This document shows positions 24,585-33,721 of a stretch of DNA of 64,000 bases, in pieces. The translations under genes were made by a program, and so were the position numbers. The DNA lies in the NCBI GenBank assembly GCA_934504345.1, contig CAKSVR010000001.1, positions 62,001 to 126,000 on the forward strand, written 5' to 3'. This DNA comes from an uncultured Agathobaculum sp. (lineage in GTDB: Bacteria > Bacillota > Clostridia > Oscillospirales > Butyricicoccaceae). How positions within the stretch are numbered: the stretch's first letter is position 1; each line of letters opens with the position of its first letter. The notes below the pieces were generated by a model that worked only from the letters and a program-made list of their open reading frames with translations, was not told the origin of the DNA and made no database searches.

Positions 24585-27314
24585 TTATTGTGGCTGCGGA
24601 TAGGTCATGCTTTCCGCAAGCGGTACAGGAGAACCCAGTGTCGGCATAACAAACGCCTTTATTTTAGCGATACTGCCATCATTCTTGACGTAAGCACCGA
24701 ACGTCAGTGTCTGGCCAATCTGTGGATTGGCATACAGATACTGCATATCGATAAACTGTCCGTTGGCATTGTAATACGCCAGAACGAGCGTATCCGCAGA
24801 CGAAGCGCTGAGATTCGTCATGCTGACCTCCGCCAGAAAATCACCTGTCGGGATGGCGTTCAACAGCTCGTAAGAATTGCTGTCCCGAACAGAAATACCG
24901 TTGAGCTGGTATTCCGTTCCCCGTCCTGTGCCGATGGCCTCCCATTTCGCATAAACGGTCGCACCGTTCAGCGGCATGGTGTCGAATACATACAGCTTGT
25001 TAAACTCTGCATCCGCATACCAGCCGATAAAGCGATACCCGTAGCGCGCCGGTGCACTCGGTGCTTTAACCGCAGCTCCGTACAGCGCTTTGATAGACGG
25101 CAGACTGCTTCCGCCGTTCATGGCAAAGGTAATTTCGTAGATGTTTCGGTCGAAGTACCGTTTCAGGACAAGACTGCTGTCCTTTGTGACAGTGCCGGAT
25201 GGCACGCTCTTTTCTGTGTTCTCCGTAAAACCGTTTACGGAAACGCCCGGTACAGTCACAGTATCGCCAACTGTGCCCTCAATAATTTTCTGGTCGGACA
25301 GGGTGTAGCTGCTGCCATCCGTGTTTTGCAGATAGGTCTGCACTGTGTATGTGACCGGTTTATCCGTATCGAGGTTGATCTCGACCATATCGGAAGCCAG
25401 TTCATCACCGTTTACTGCCGTGATAACACAGCGGTATTTCGCCTTAGACTCGGACAGCGTTGCATTTACCACCAGCGTTGGATACGTTTCGCCGGAAATG
25501 ATATTCCATGTCTGGCCGTTGTCATAGCTGCGCTCCCAGCGATAAGTCACGTTTGGACAGGAGGATGCAACGTTGAACGAGGCAGCATTGTTCAGTCCGG
25601 TTTCCACACTGACAGGCTGCTGTGTGTAAGCAAGGATGTGTGCCTGTGCAGAATCGGAATAGACTACATTGTCCCAGCCGTTTGTCAGCTTGCAGCGGTA
25701 GTAATATCCATCGTTGGCGGCACTCATCGGGATGGAAGCCGTTGCGGCAGTCTGTCCCTCAAGATCGGTCCATGTGGTGTTGTCTGCCGACTCCTGCCAC
25801 TGGTACGAAATGCCGCTGTGGCCGGAGGCTGTGATGGAAAACAGGGCATTGTTGCCCGCAAGCGACGCCTGCGGAGCGACGGAGGAGTAGGTTATCTTTT
25901 CTTGACAGTTATAAATAGGAGTATCTTCTTCGGTCGATGAACTGGTTATTTCAGAGTCGAGGATTGTGATTTCGCTGCACGCATCCTCATTGTAGTCATA
26001 GTATCCTCCAACAGCATAGAGATAAGCTGTTATGGATACTTTTGAATTTTCGATATACACTTTACAGCCAGTGCCGCGAATACCAACATCAGGATAATGA
26101 CTGACTACTGTGACATCCGCATTTTTTATGATAAGTGAATTGACATCAGTAGGATCAGATCCATTCATATTGATACCGGAATTATATATGCCTTTGGCTT
26201 TTACAATACCCCCATCAATTACGAGCGTTCCGTGCGTATTATAATCATCAAAGCCTATACCTGAATGTCCACTGGCTGTAACTATACCGCCATGAATAGC
26301 AACTTTGACATCGTTTTTTGAAAAATTATTCAATAATGCAATTCCGGATAGGCCTCTGCCGATAGCGGTTACTGTACCGCTGTTGATAATAAATGATCCT
26401 TTAACATTAATACCTGCCAAGTCACCATCACAAGTTATCTTTGATCCACCATTTCCTTGAATTGTCAGCATCGCCTTTTCATCAATCTGAATACCAGAAG
26501 ATTTATTGGTTTTTAATATATTTGTCCCTACCAAATTCAGTGTAAGCTCCGCCTCCTCATCGATTTGAATAGGCGTACTCTCCGACAGAATATTCAATCC
26601 AGCAATTGTCAGTGCAATATGGCCGCTTTCTACGGTAATCGTATTTTCCGTAGCCGCCGCAGTGCTCTGTCGAATAATAGCCGTTGCATTTTCCGTTCGG
26701 ATGATATTTTCGCCCTGCTGAAATACGGTTACGCCCTTAACATTCTCTTTGATTACAATAGAGCCTTTCGCAAGATCAAGACTTACCATATCCGCTGTTG
26801 TCGGCACATAGCACTGTTTCAGAGCAGCAGCATTGATGCCCGAAGTATAAGCATAACCACTGGGGTTAAAATTGCCGTTTTCATCAACACTCATAATGTT
26901 GTTAGCAAGCACTGAGCAAGCTGATTCATAGTACCACAAGTTAGATGATATATCTGACGGAATTATATCTGGATATTTTTCTGGCAAACCGGTTCGATAA
27001 AAAATATTTGCAAGCTCCGAGCGTCGTACGCACATATCCAAGTCATAATAGGTTCCACCAGAGTATCCACTTACTAATCCTTTATTATAGCAAACGCAAA
27101 CCGCCTCATAATACGGGTCGCTCGGCGAAACATCGGTAAACGGGATGGTCATGCTGCTGTCATATTCGAGTTCCAGCGTATCCATCAAAAACTGTGCCAG
27201 CGAACCTCGGGTCATCGGTTCTTCCTCGGCAGCGCCCGCCGTTGGAACATTCCAGCCCAGCACCAGACACACCGCAAACAGCCCAAGGCAGAACGAGAAC
27301 AGTTTCTTCTTCAT
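24585..27314 (-). CDS. SLH-domain surface protein with beta-helix, Ig-like and InlB-B-type repeat domains
   Basis: A 909-residue exported protein with a signal peptide at 1-29 (FSFCLGLFAVCLVLGWNV). Residues ~33-165 hold three SLH-like units (IPFTDVSPSDPYYEAV, GLVSGYSGG, YESACSVLANNIM), so unusually the wall anchor is N-terminal. Residues ~175-470 are short-period repeats of the kind SLIIKNADVTVV and GGIVKAKGIYNSGI, a likely beta-helix. Ig-like domains follow (~480-680, YQWQESADNTTWTDL and YRWERSYDNGQTW), then a Listeria-Bacteroides InlB-B repeat (~730-800, GYRFIGWYADAEFNKLY). The shared C-terminal module closes the protein (IKAFVMPTLGSPVPLAES). GAGGAGGGG precedes the ATG. Confidence 0.85.
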   Translation of the reverse strand: MKKKLFSFCLGLFAVCLVLGWNVPTAGAAEEEPMTRGSLAQFLMDTLELEYDSSMTIPFTDVSPSDPYYEAVCVCYNKGLVSGYSGGTYYDLDMCVRRSELANIFYRTGLPEKYPDIIPSDISSNLWYYESACSVLANNIMSVDENGNFNPSGYAYTSGINAAALKQCYVPTTADMVSLDLAKGSIVIKENVKGVTVFQQGENIIRTENATAIIRQSTAAATENTITVESGHIALTIAGLNILSESTPIQIDEEAELTLNLVGTNILKTNKSSGIQIDEKAMLTIQGNGGSKITCDGDLAGINVKGSFIINSGTVTAIGRGLSGIALLNNFSKNDVKVAIHGGIVTASGHSGIGFDDYNTHGTLVIDGGIVKAKGIYNSGINMNGSDPTDVNSLIIKNADVTVVSHYPDVGIRGTGCKVYIENSKVSITAYLYAVGGYYDYNEDACSEITILDSEITSSSTEEDTPIYNCQEKITYSSVAPQASLAGNNALFSITASGHSGISYQWQESADNTTWTDLEGQTAATASIPMSAANDGYYYRCKLTNGWDNVVYSDSAQAHILAYTQQPVSVETGLNNAASFNVASSCPNVTYRWERSYDNGQTWNIISGETYPTLVVNATLSESKAKYRCVITAVNGDELASDMVEINLDTDKPVTYTVQTYLQNTDGSSYTLSDQKIIEGTVGDTVTVPGVSVNGFTENTEKSVPSGTVTKDSSLVLKRYFDRNIYEITFAMNGGSSLPSIKALYGAAVKAPSAPARYGYRFIGWYADAEFNKLYVFDTMPLNGATVYAKWEAIGTGRGTEYQLNGISVRDSNSYELLNAIPTGDFLAEVSMTNLSASSADTLVLAYYNANGQFIDMQYLYANPQIGQTLTFGAYVKNDGSIAKIKAFVMPTLGSPVPLAESMTYPQPQ

Positions 27315-27356
27315 CGTGTCCCCTCCTCAGCAGGAAATATTTTCAGTCCTGTATCC

Positions 27357-27384
27357 AGTATATCATAACGGATGCTGTTTTCAA
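27357..27384 (-). promoter_or_regulatory. Promoter of the 909-residue SLH protein gene
   Basis: The minus strand reads TTGAAA (27379-27384), 16 bp, TATACT (27357-27362), 43 bp upstream of the start. Confidence 0.6.
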
Positions 27385-27407
27385 TCTTTTTCGCCGCCAT
27401 AGTGAAC

Positions 27408-27441
27408 AAAACCCCGTATCTTGGGTGAGATACGAGGTTTT
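27408..27441 (-). terminator. Terminator at the end of the transglutaminase/subtilase operon
   Basis: A 14-bp inverted repeat, AAAACCCCGTATCT and AGATACGAGGTTTT (one G-T pair), with a 6-base loop lies 4 bp after the stop at 27446. T and A runs on both sides let it work in either direction. Confidence 0.88.
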
Positions 27442-27445
27442 GTGC

Positions 27446-28189
27446 TCATTTTACAACGGTTACAGCAACTGCGCTGTACACCGGCGCATATGTTTCCGAC
27501 AAACGGAACAGCTTACACTGTGCGGCACTGCCGCAGTTCTCCACCGCAGCGCTGACCGCATTGCGCGGCTGGCCGCTCAAGTCGGACATTTGCAGCAAGC
27601 GCCCGTCTGCATCGTACACAGCGAGCAGCAAATGTGCCGTATCGCTTTCGTTGTCGCAGACCATGCCGTGTACCGTCAATACACCATCCTCGGCAAGTGC
27701 GGCCTGCACGACCGGACCGGTCGCCGGAATGCTCTGCTGTTCTTTCAGCACGGTACCGCATACTTCGCAGATGCTTCCCGCTGTTCTGCCGTCTTTGTCG
27801 CAGGTCGGTGCAGCAGCGGGGACTTCTTTCGGCGTGTGCGCCAGAACCGGATTTGTTTCGATTTCGCCGTTCACCAGCAGGTTTTCCAATTCTGCCGTGC
27901 CATCCGTCCGGATGGTGAACAGCGGTTCTGCCAGCATCAGCGGCTCTGCCGAGGCGATGCTGACACGCAGCAGACCGGTTTCCGGTTCATAACGGCTGGC
28001 ATACAGACCATTTTTTCCGAAAAGCACCTCCGGTGCATTGTCACCCGTTACCCGATAGCAGAAATCCACGGCTGTTACCGGCTGCTTTTCGCAGAGCGTC
28101 ACCGGATAGTCAGTCGGCTCCGCGGCATATGCCGCAGAGCTGACTGCCAGCGCCGCGAGTATCGCGGCTGCTATACGTTTCATCTTCAT
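27446..28189 (-). CDS. Small secreted protein with cohesin-like segment and Cys-ribbon motif
   Basis: A 247-residue exported protein (signal peptide 1-23, AAAILAALAVSSAAYA). Residues ~25-110 have the alternating hydrophobic pattern of a cohesin-like beta-sandwich (LLRVSIASAEPLMLAEPLFT), too diverged to be sure. A CDKDGRTAGSICEVCG motif near 125 followed by IPATG matches the short Cys-ribbon units found in many clostridial surface proteins. The last ~80 residues are a copy of the shared C-terminal module (LLLAVYDADGRLLQMSDL). The ATG at 28189 has GGAAG eight bases upstream; a second ATG at 28195 overlaps the subtilase stop as TGATG. Either choice means coupled translation with the subtilase gene. 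Confidence 0.75.
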   Translation of the reverse strand: MKMKRIAAAILAALAVSSAAYAAEPTDYPVTLCEKQPVTAVDFCYRVTGDNAPEVLFGKNGLYASRYEPETGLLRVSIASAEPLMLAEPLFTIRTDGTAELENLLVNGEIETNPVLAHTPKEVPAAAPTCDKDGRTAGSICEVCGTVLKEQQSIPATGPVVQAALAEDGVLTVHGMVCDNESDTAHLLLAVYDADGRLLQMSDLSGQPRNAVSAAVENCGSAAQCKLFRLSETYAPVYSAVAVTVVK

Positions 28190-28194
28190 ACACA

Positions 28195-31100
28195 TCACTT
28201 CCAGCTGCCGTCTACATCGCCCAGCAGGATGACATGGAACGAAGCCGTATTCTGAGAATTGCCCAGCACCTTGTTGATAGAGGCCGGCACGAACTTCCAC
28301 AGCGGCTGGCTGATATTATCGTAATTGCGTACTGCCATCTGAAGGATGAGTGCGGCATCCTGCTCATTGATAACGCCGTTGCCGTCTACATCTGCGGCAG
28401 CACGCTGCAATTCTGTCAGGTCTTTCAGCTTTACGCTGTATTGCAGGGTCAGCGAAGCATCCATTGCATTGACTGCGTTCTCCGCACGGCCGGACTTAGA
28501 GGCCGTCACGGTCACATTCGGTGTGGTGATACCGCTCAGCTGAGCCTTGCCGGTGGAGTTCGTCACTGCGGAAACGCCGCCTGCTGTGATGGCAACACCC
28601 TCGACTGCCGCATCATTCGCGTAATACTTGGCATCTGCCGTGAGGGAGAAATTCGGCTTGATGGCTGCACGGCCCGAGGTTACATTATCAATGTTTGCGC
28701 CGTTGACCTGCACATTGTGCAGCTTTAGTTCAACCATCTTGTCCTCGCTGACCGCTGTCGGGATCAGTTCGATATACGCGATCGGCTCATTGCCCGGATT
28801 GAGATTATCCGCCGCACTTGCGCCGATATACAGCGTACCGCCGGTATAATTCTGCTCAAACGCGAACGATGCATCGGCATCCGCCTTGACTGCCTTCACG
28901 CTCGTGAACGTGCCATACGGAATATCAATCTCTGCGTGGAACGAGGTCATATTGCCCTTGGCCGTTACATACAGCGGCATACGATAGCTTTCACCCGAAA
29001 CCATCTCCATATCGGTCGGAATCTGAGCGAACAGTGCCGCATCCGTGTAGTTCAGGCTTACAGAAGCGATCTCCGAGCCGTCTGCGGCAGTCAGCTTGAC
29101 CGGATATGCGCCGACCGGCATTGCAGGTGCAGTGAAGCGGATCTGTCCATCGTCCACCAGCGTATACGAGTCGATCCTCTTGCCGCCGACAGTCAATGTC
29201 ATGCCCTCAGTGAAGCCGCCGCCCAGAATGGTGACAGCCGTGCCGCCGTCGATCTTGACCGAGGTCGGGGTCAGGCCGGTGACATAAGCCTTGCTGTTAA
29301 TGGCGATCTTGTTCGGCAGCAGTGCCGTACCGCTCGATGCCGTGTTGCCGTCGCCGTCCTCGGCGGTGACATAGTATTGCAGCTCGCTGCCCTTGACAGC
29401 CGCCGCCGGGATGGTTGCCGCGTAGAGGTTATTCTCGCCTGCGACCATGTTCATGCACTGATATTCGTCAGCACCCGCCGCACGGTAGTACAGCTTGACC
29501 GCCGCAACACCGATATTGTCGGTTGCCTTGGCGGAAATCGTCACGCCGACACCCGCTCGTGCGGACTTGACCGGCGTATGGGTCAAGGTCGGCTTGATGT
29601 TGTCGATCGGAGCCGCAGAAGCGGTGTTGGACTGGTTCTTCTCCTCGACACCGGCGGTGTTGACTACCTTGAAGTAGTAATAATAGGTCACACCGGGCTT
29701 TACGTTGGTATCCACATAGGTGGTATCCGTCAGCACCGAGGTATTGATCTTGGTGAAACCGGTGTTTTCCTTTTCGGAGCGGTACAGGTTGTAGCCCGCA
29801 AGGGTGGCGTAGTCGTTCTGCGCCCAGCTGAGTGTTACCTTATTCGCGCCGCCCTCTGCGTTGAGCATCATTGCCAGCGCGCCGGTGGTGTTGACATGGA
29901 AGCCGAACCGCAGAATATCCTCGCCGCAGACCAGCCAGTTGTCATCCGCCGCACAGCCGCCGATGGTGCGGAAATACTGCACACCGGAGGTCAGCACCGG
30001 CGAAATGGTGGCCGTGCCGACCCATTCACGGGCGCTTGCCCAGCTGCCGCTGACACTGTAATCCGTGTACGGTTCAGCCGGGCCGTAGGTGACAGTCGGC
30101 TGAACGGACTGCTCCATATCGCGGTTGAACTTCACGCGGACGGTGTAGGTCGAGCCGGGCGAAGCGGTGGTGACGATATTGCCGTCTGCATCATACAGCG
30201 CCACCGAGGTGACGAACGGATAAATGTCAGAAAGGTCGTCATTCGTGGTGAGGATGGGGTCCTCCACGATGTTGCCGAGCGTACCGGCGAAATCATCCGC
30301 GTCGGTAATCATTTCATTGATGAGCTTTTTGTTTTCCGTGCCCCAGTAGTTGCCGGACAGGTTGTAGCACTTGATGTCCTTGTCGTAGTTCGGCGCGGTA
30401 AAGGTCGCCCACTTGGAGGTATTGGTGTCCAGTACCGGGTTCAGGATAGCACAGTTCGTGAAGGTGGGTTTGTAGTAGTCAAACAGCCAGCCATCATAAT
30501 CAAAATTCTGTACATTTTGAATAATGGTTTCGTCCGAAAGATTATTAGGGACTTCAAGAACCATACAAGCTAATCCGCTGTTATTTATAGGAATAAAGCT
30601 GTAACTTTTACGATCTGGCCGCGAGTAAACCTTAATTTCAACACTATTCCCTGTATAATTCGACATTCCCGGATCATATGTTCCACCATTGTCCCAGATA
30701 TAACAATTTTTCGTGTAGTCCCAAGAATATCCCAGCCATGCTTCAGCAATGCGTTCCGAAGAATCTCCGTCAGGACGTCCATTTTCTGCTATGTCGTACA
30801 TCTTATTGACAAGGAACTGCTTTTCGTCATCTGATTCTATGCAAGCTAAGGTTCCACCCATTGACTTTGCTAGCGCACGCATTACTGCATATACCCTAGA
30901 GGTATAGCCATAATACGACATTTCTCCACCACCAAATGACTTTAAGAATACATATTTACTACCATTGTATTCAGCAATTGCATTTTCTATAAATTGTGGT
31001 TTCTCGAAAGCAAATACGCTTGTTCCTGCTTGTGCTGATGTACCTGCACCCGCACCGCCTCCATGACCTATTTCTAATACACTATTCTTTAGGTTATTCC

Positions 31101-33696
31101 AACCTCCATCATAGCCTTTCTGCAAACTACAATTATTATAGCAATTTTCCAAGTCATGATTGATACATATATTTCTCGGGTAAGCGACAGATTGGTAAGA
31201 ATATCTAAAACCATTTATCTGAGAATAACTTAATTGGTCGATATAAAAACCATGCGTATAATAATGTGTATCCGTTGTTTTAACTTTTCCTTGTGTAATA
31301 TATCTTACATAATTTACACCTTGATCTTGTGTCAATTTACAATGGTCCATAATATTAATTTTTTTAGCACTACCACTACCTGTATACCCCAACCGCGGGT
31401 TAATAATATCGCAATACTTAAGCGTTTCCACGCCGTCACCGGCAATCTCAACCACATAATTGGAGAACTCCCTGCTTGGGAAGCACTCGATAGGCTGCTC
31501 CTCCGTGCCAATCATATTCAGCGTGCCGCTGTTGATGATGCCCGCCATGGTCTTACTGCCATAAGGGCCGGTCGGGTCACTGCCCCAGAACTGCACCTGC
31601 GTACCCGGCTCAACGGTCAGCGTTTTGCCCTCCGGTACATACAGCGTGTTCTCAATGATCCAGTAATAGTCATTGGTCAGCGTAAAATCGCTTTCCAGCT
31701 CGCCGCTGATGGCGCGGCCTTTCAGCACGCGGAATGTGTACTTGCCCTTGCAGGTATACGTTTCCGTGTCCTTTTCGTCAAAGCCGTTGGTGGTCGTAAC
31801 CGTCAGGTTGATGCGGATTTCCGCATCATTCGGCGTATCCTTGCTCACCTTGAACGTGATAGGGTTGGAAACCGATTCCAGATAGCTGTCATCCCATACA
31901 AAACCGTTGTCGCGCTCCGCGAACGTGCCCGCTGCATCCAGCGTTACCGTGTCGTTCACGAACTCGATATACGGGTTCTTCACGCCGGCTTCGGATACAG
32001 CATCCGCCTTGACGGTGATCTTCCCGGTCATGCCCCACTGGTTGCGGATGCACACACCGAGGTCGATGGTTTCGCCTGCATCAATTACACCGTCGCCGTC
32101 GTTGACTTCGTTGTCCGCGCGTTCGCTATCCAGCGCGAACACCTGCTTGACTGCGAGGTTCGGCTTGAGCAGCTTGGTGCAGCTATGATAAATATCCAGC
32201 GCGGCGTAGGTGTGACCGTCGCCCAGCTTGTCGGTATAGGTGGTTCTCTGCTCCGTTGCCGAGGCCAGCTGACCCATGATAAACCGGGAGTTGTAGGTGT
32301 TCTTGTCCTCAAACCGGCTGCGAATGATGGCCGCCGCCGCACTGACACAGGGTGCTGCCATCGAGGTGCCCGACCACTTTGCATAGCGGCCGCCGGGAAG
32401 TGTGGAGTACACATCCACGCCGGGCGCGGTCAGCTCGTACTCTGCATTGGCATTATTGGTGTAGTCCCAGTTGGAGAACGAGGCAAGACTGCCGTCCTGA
32501 CCGGTTGCCATAACGCCCAGCACATAGCTGTAACCCGCCGGATAGATGTCCTCTTTCTTGACGAAATCGCCCGGCGCATCCGTGGTCGGCAAGCCGTCAT
32601 TGCCCGCCGAGGCCACCAGAACACAGTCCTGAAATGCGCTTGCGAGTGCCTGCTCTACCAGCAGTGATTTTTCCGTACCGCCGAACGACATATTGATAAC
32701 GTCCGCGCCCTTCATGTGTGCATAGTTGATCGCCTTGGCAATATCACGCGAGGTGAACGTACCTGTGGACTGTCCGGCCTTGATCGCCATGATCTTTGTG
32801 CCCCACGCAAGGCCGATACCGCCCTCGCCGTTACCGCTCATGCCGATAATGCCGGCAACGTGTGTACCGTGGCCGTGGTCATCCATCGGATCGCCCGCCT
32901 TTGTGCCGGATGCGGTAACATTGACACCGTAAATGTCGTCAATATAGCCGTCACCGTCATCGTCCACACCAGGCTGACCCTCCAGCTCCGCCACGTTGAC
33001 CCACATATTGGCTTTCAGATCGGGATGGGTGTAGTCCACGCCTGTATCAATGACTGCAACCACTGCACCCTCGCCGGGATTTTTATCCTCGCTGAGTTCG
33101 GTCATCCACCAGCATTCACCGGTTTTTCTGTGCAGATCGTTGATGACCCAGTTATCCTGGGTTTCTATTTCCTCCGGCACACCAATGCTGTCAGTGTGAT
33201 AGATATACTCCGGCTCTGCCGAAGCAATACCGTCCAACATCTTCAGGCGCTCGGATACTGTAATCTCCTGACCGGCGGCGCACTGCGCCTCGTACCAGAC
33301 TTCCTCGGTTTCAAAATCTGCATCCGGCAGAACAGGCTGTACATTGTTTACGCCCTGTGCCGCCAGCTTAGCGTGCAGTTTTTCCAGCGAAACGCCTTTC
33401 TCTGTGCTGAACAGCACTACGCCGCTGGTACGCTCGGTATCCGCCGAAGGCTGCTCATCGGCGCTGTATTCCGCGACTGCGGAGGGCTGATCCTCCGCGC
33501 TCTGCTCCTCCGTGCTCTGCGGATTCGCATCGCGTATCGTCATCGACCCCAGCTGGGACAGATAGGCCTCCAGTTCGGCATCTGCCTGCGCGGTGTCGAT
33601 CTCGGTTTCCGGCTGCTCGTTCACCGCACCGGCCGGTATCACACCGGCCAGCATCGAGGCCGCCAGAAACGCACTCAATAACCGTTTGTGATTCAT
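28195..33696 (-). CDS. Giant secreted subtilase (S8 peptidase) with a C-terminal dockerin
   Basis: An 1833-residue exported serine protease. The signal peptide ends near residue 24 and an I9-like propeptide lies at ~90-165. The S8 catalytic domain (~205-490) has the full triad: Asp217 in VIDTGVD, His276 in HGTHVAG, Ser445 in SGTSMAAP, plus Asn366 in ASAGND. After beta-rich regions, residues ~930-1060 resemble a C-type lectin-like fold (GGTLACIESDDEKQFLVN, AWLGYSW). Then come a fibronectin-type segment (YNLYRSEKENTGF), an IPT/TIG-like segment (GGTAVTILGGGFTEGM), a cohesin-like domain and a dockerin with one canonical calcium loop, DVDGNGVINEQDA. The chain ends LGDVDGSWK, like a dockerin loop cut short. 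It is in one operon with its neighbours on both sides. Confidence 0.9.
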   Translation of the reverse strand: MNHKRLLSAFLAASMLAGVIPAGAVNEQPETEIDTAQADAELEAYLSQLGSMTIRDANPQSTEEQSAEDQPSAVAEYSADEQPSADTERTSGVVLFSTEKGVSLEKLHAKLAAQGVNNVQPVLPDADFETEEVWYEAQCAAGQEITVSERLKMLDGIASAEPEYIYHTDSIGVPEEIETQDNWVINDLHRKTGECWWMTELSEDKNPGEGAVVAVIDTGVDYTHPDLKANMWVNVAELEGQPGVDDDGDGYIDDIYGVNVTASGTKAGDPMDDHGHGTHVAGIIGMSGNGEGGIGLAWGTKIMAIKAGQSTGTFTSRDIAKAINYAHMKGADVINMSFGGTEKSLLVEQALASAFQDCVLVASAGNDGLPTTDAPGDFVKKEDIYPAGYSYVLGVMATGQDGSLASFSNWDYTNNANAEYELTAPGVDVYSTLPGGRYAKWSGTSMAAPCVSAAAAIIRSRFEDKNTYNSRFIMGQLASATEQRTTYTDKLGDGHTYAALDIYHSCTKLLKPNLAVKQVFALDSERADNEVNDGDGVIDAGETIDLGVCIRNQWGMTGKITVKADAVSEAGVKNPYIEFVNDTVTLDAAGTFAERDNGFVWDDSYLESVSNPITFKVSKDTPNDAEIRINLTVTTTNGFDEKDTETYTCKGKYTFRVLKGRAISGELESDFTLTNDYYWIIENTLYVPEGKTLTVEPGTQVQFWGSDPTGPYGSKTMAGIINSGTLNMIGTEEQPIECFPSREFSNYVVEIAGDGVETLKYCDIINPRLGYTGSGSAKKINIMDHCKLTQDQGVNYVRYITQGKVKTTDTHYYTHGFYIDQLSYSQINGFRYSYQSVAYPRNICINHDLENCYNNCSLQKGYDGGWNNLKNSVLEIGHGGGAGAGTSAQAGTSVFAFEKPQFIENAIAEYNGSKYVFLKSFGGGEMSYYGYTSRVYAVMRALAKSMGGTLACIESDDEKQFLVNKMYDIAENGRPDGDSSERIAEAWLGYSWDYTKNCYIWDNGGTYDPGMSNYTGNSVEIKVYSRPDRKSYSFIPINNSGLACMVLEVPNNLSDETIIQNVQNFDYDGWLFDYYKPTFTNCAILNPVLDTNTSKWATFTAPNYDKDIKCYNLSGNYWGTENKKLINEMITDADDFAGTLGNIVEDPILTTNDDLSDIYPFVTSVALYDADGNIVTTASPGSTYTVRVKFNRDMEQSVQPTVTYGPAEPYTDYSVSGSWASAREWVGTATISPVLTSGVQYFRTIGGCAADDNWLVCGEDILRFGFHVNTTGALAMMLNAEGGANKVTLSWAQNDYATLAGYNLYRSEKENTGFTKINTSVLTDTTYVDTNVKPGVTYYYYFKVVNTAGVEEKNQSNTASAAPIDNIKPTLTHTPVKSARAGVGVTISAKATDNIGVAAVKLYYRAAGADEYQCMNMVAGENNLYAATIPAAAVKGSELQYYVTAEDGDGNTASSGTALLPNKIAINSKAYVTGLTPTSVKIDGGTAVTILGGGFTEGMTLTVGGKRIDSYTLVDDGQIRFTAPAMPVGAYPVKLTAADGSEIASVSLNYTDAALFAQIPTDMEMVSGESYRMPLYVTAKGNMTSFHAEIDIPYGTFTSVKAVKADADASFAFEQNYTGGTLYIGASAADNLNPGNEPIAYIELIPTAVSEDKMVELKLHNVQVNGANIDNVTSGRAAIKPNFSLTADAKYYANDAAVEGVAITAGGVSAVTNSTGKAQLSGITTPNVTVTASKSGRAENAVNAMDASLTLQYSVKLKDLTELQRAAADVDGNGVINEQDAALILQMAVRNYDNISQPLWKFVPASINKVLGNSQNTASFHVILLGDVDGSWK

Positions 33697-33721
33697 GTTG
33701 TTGCCCCTTTCTTATTGTCTT

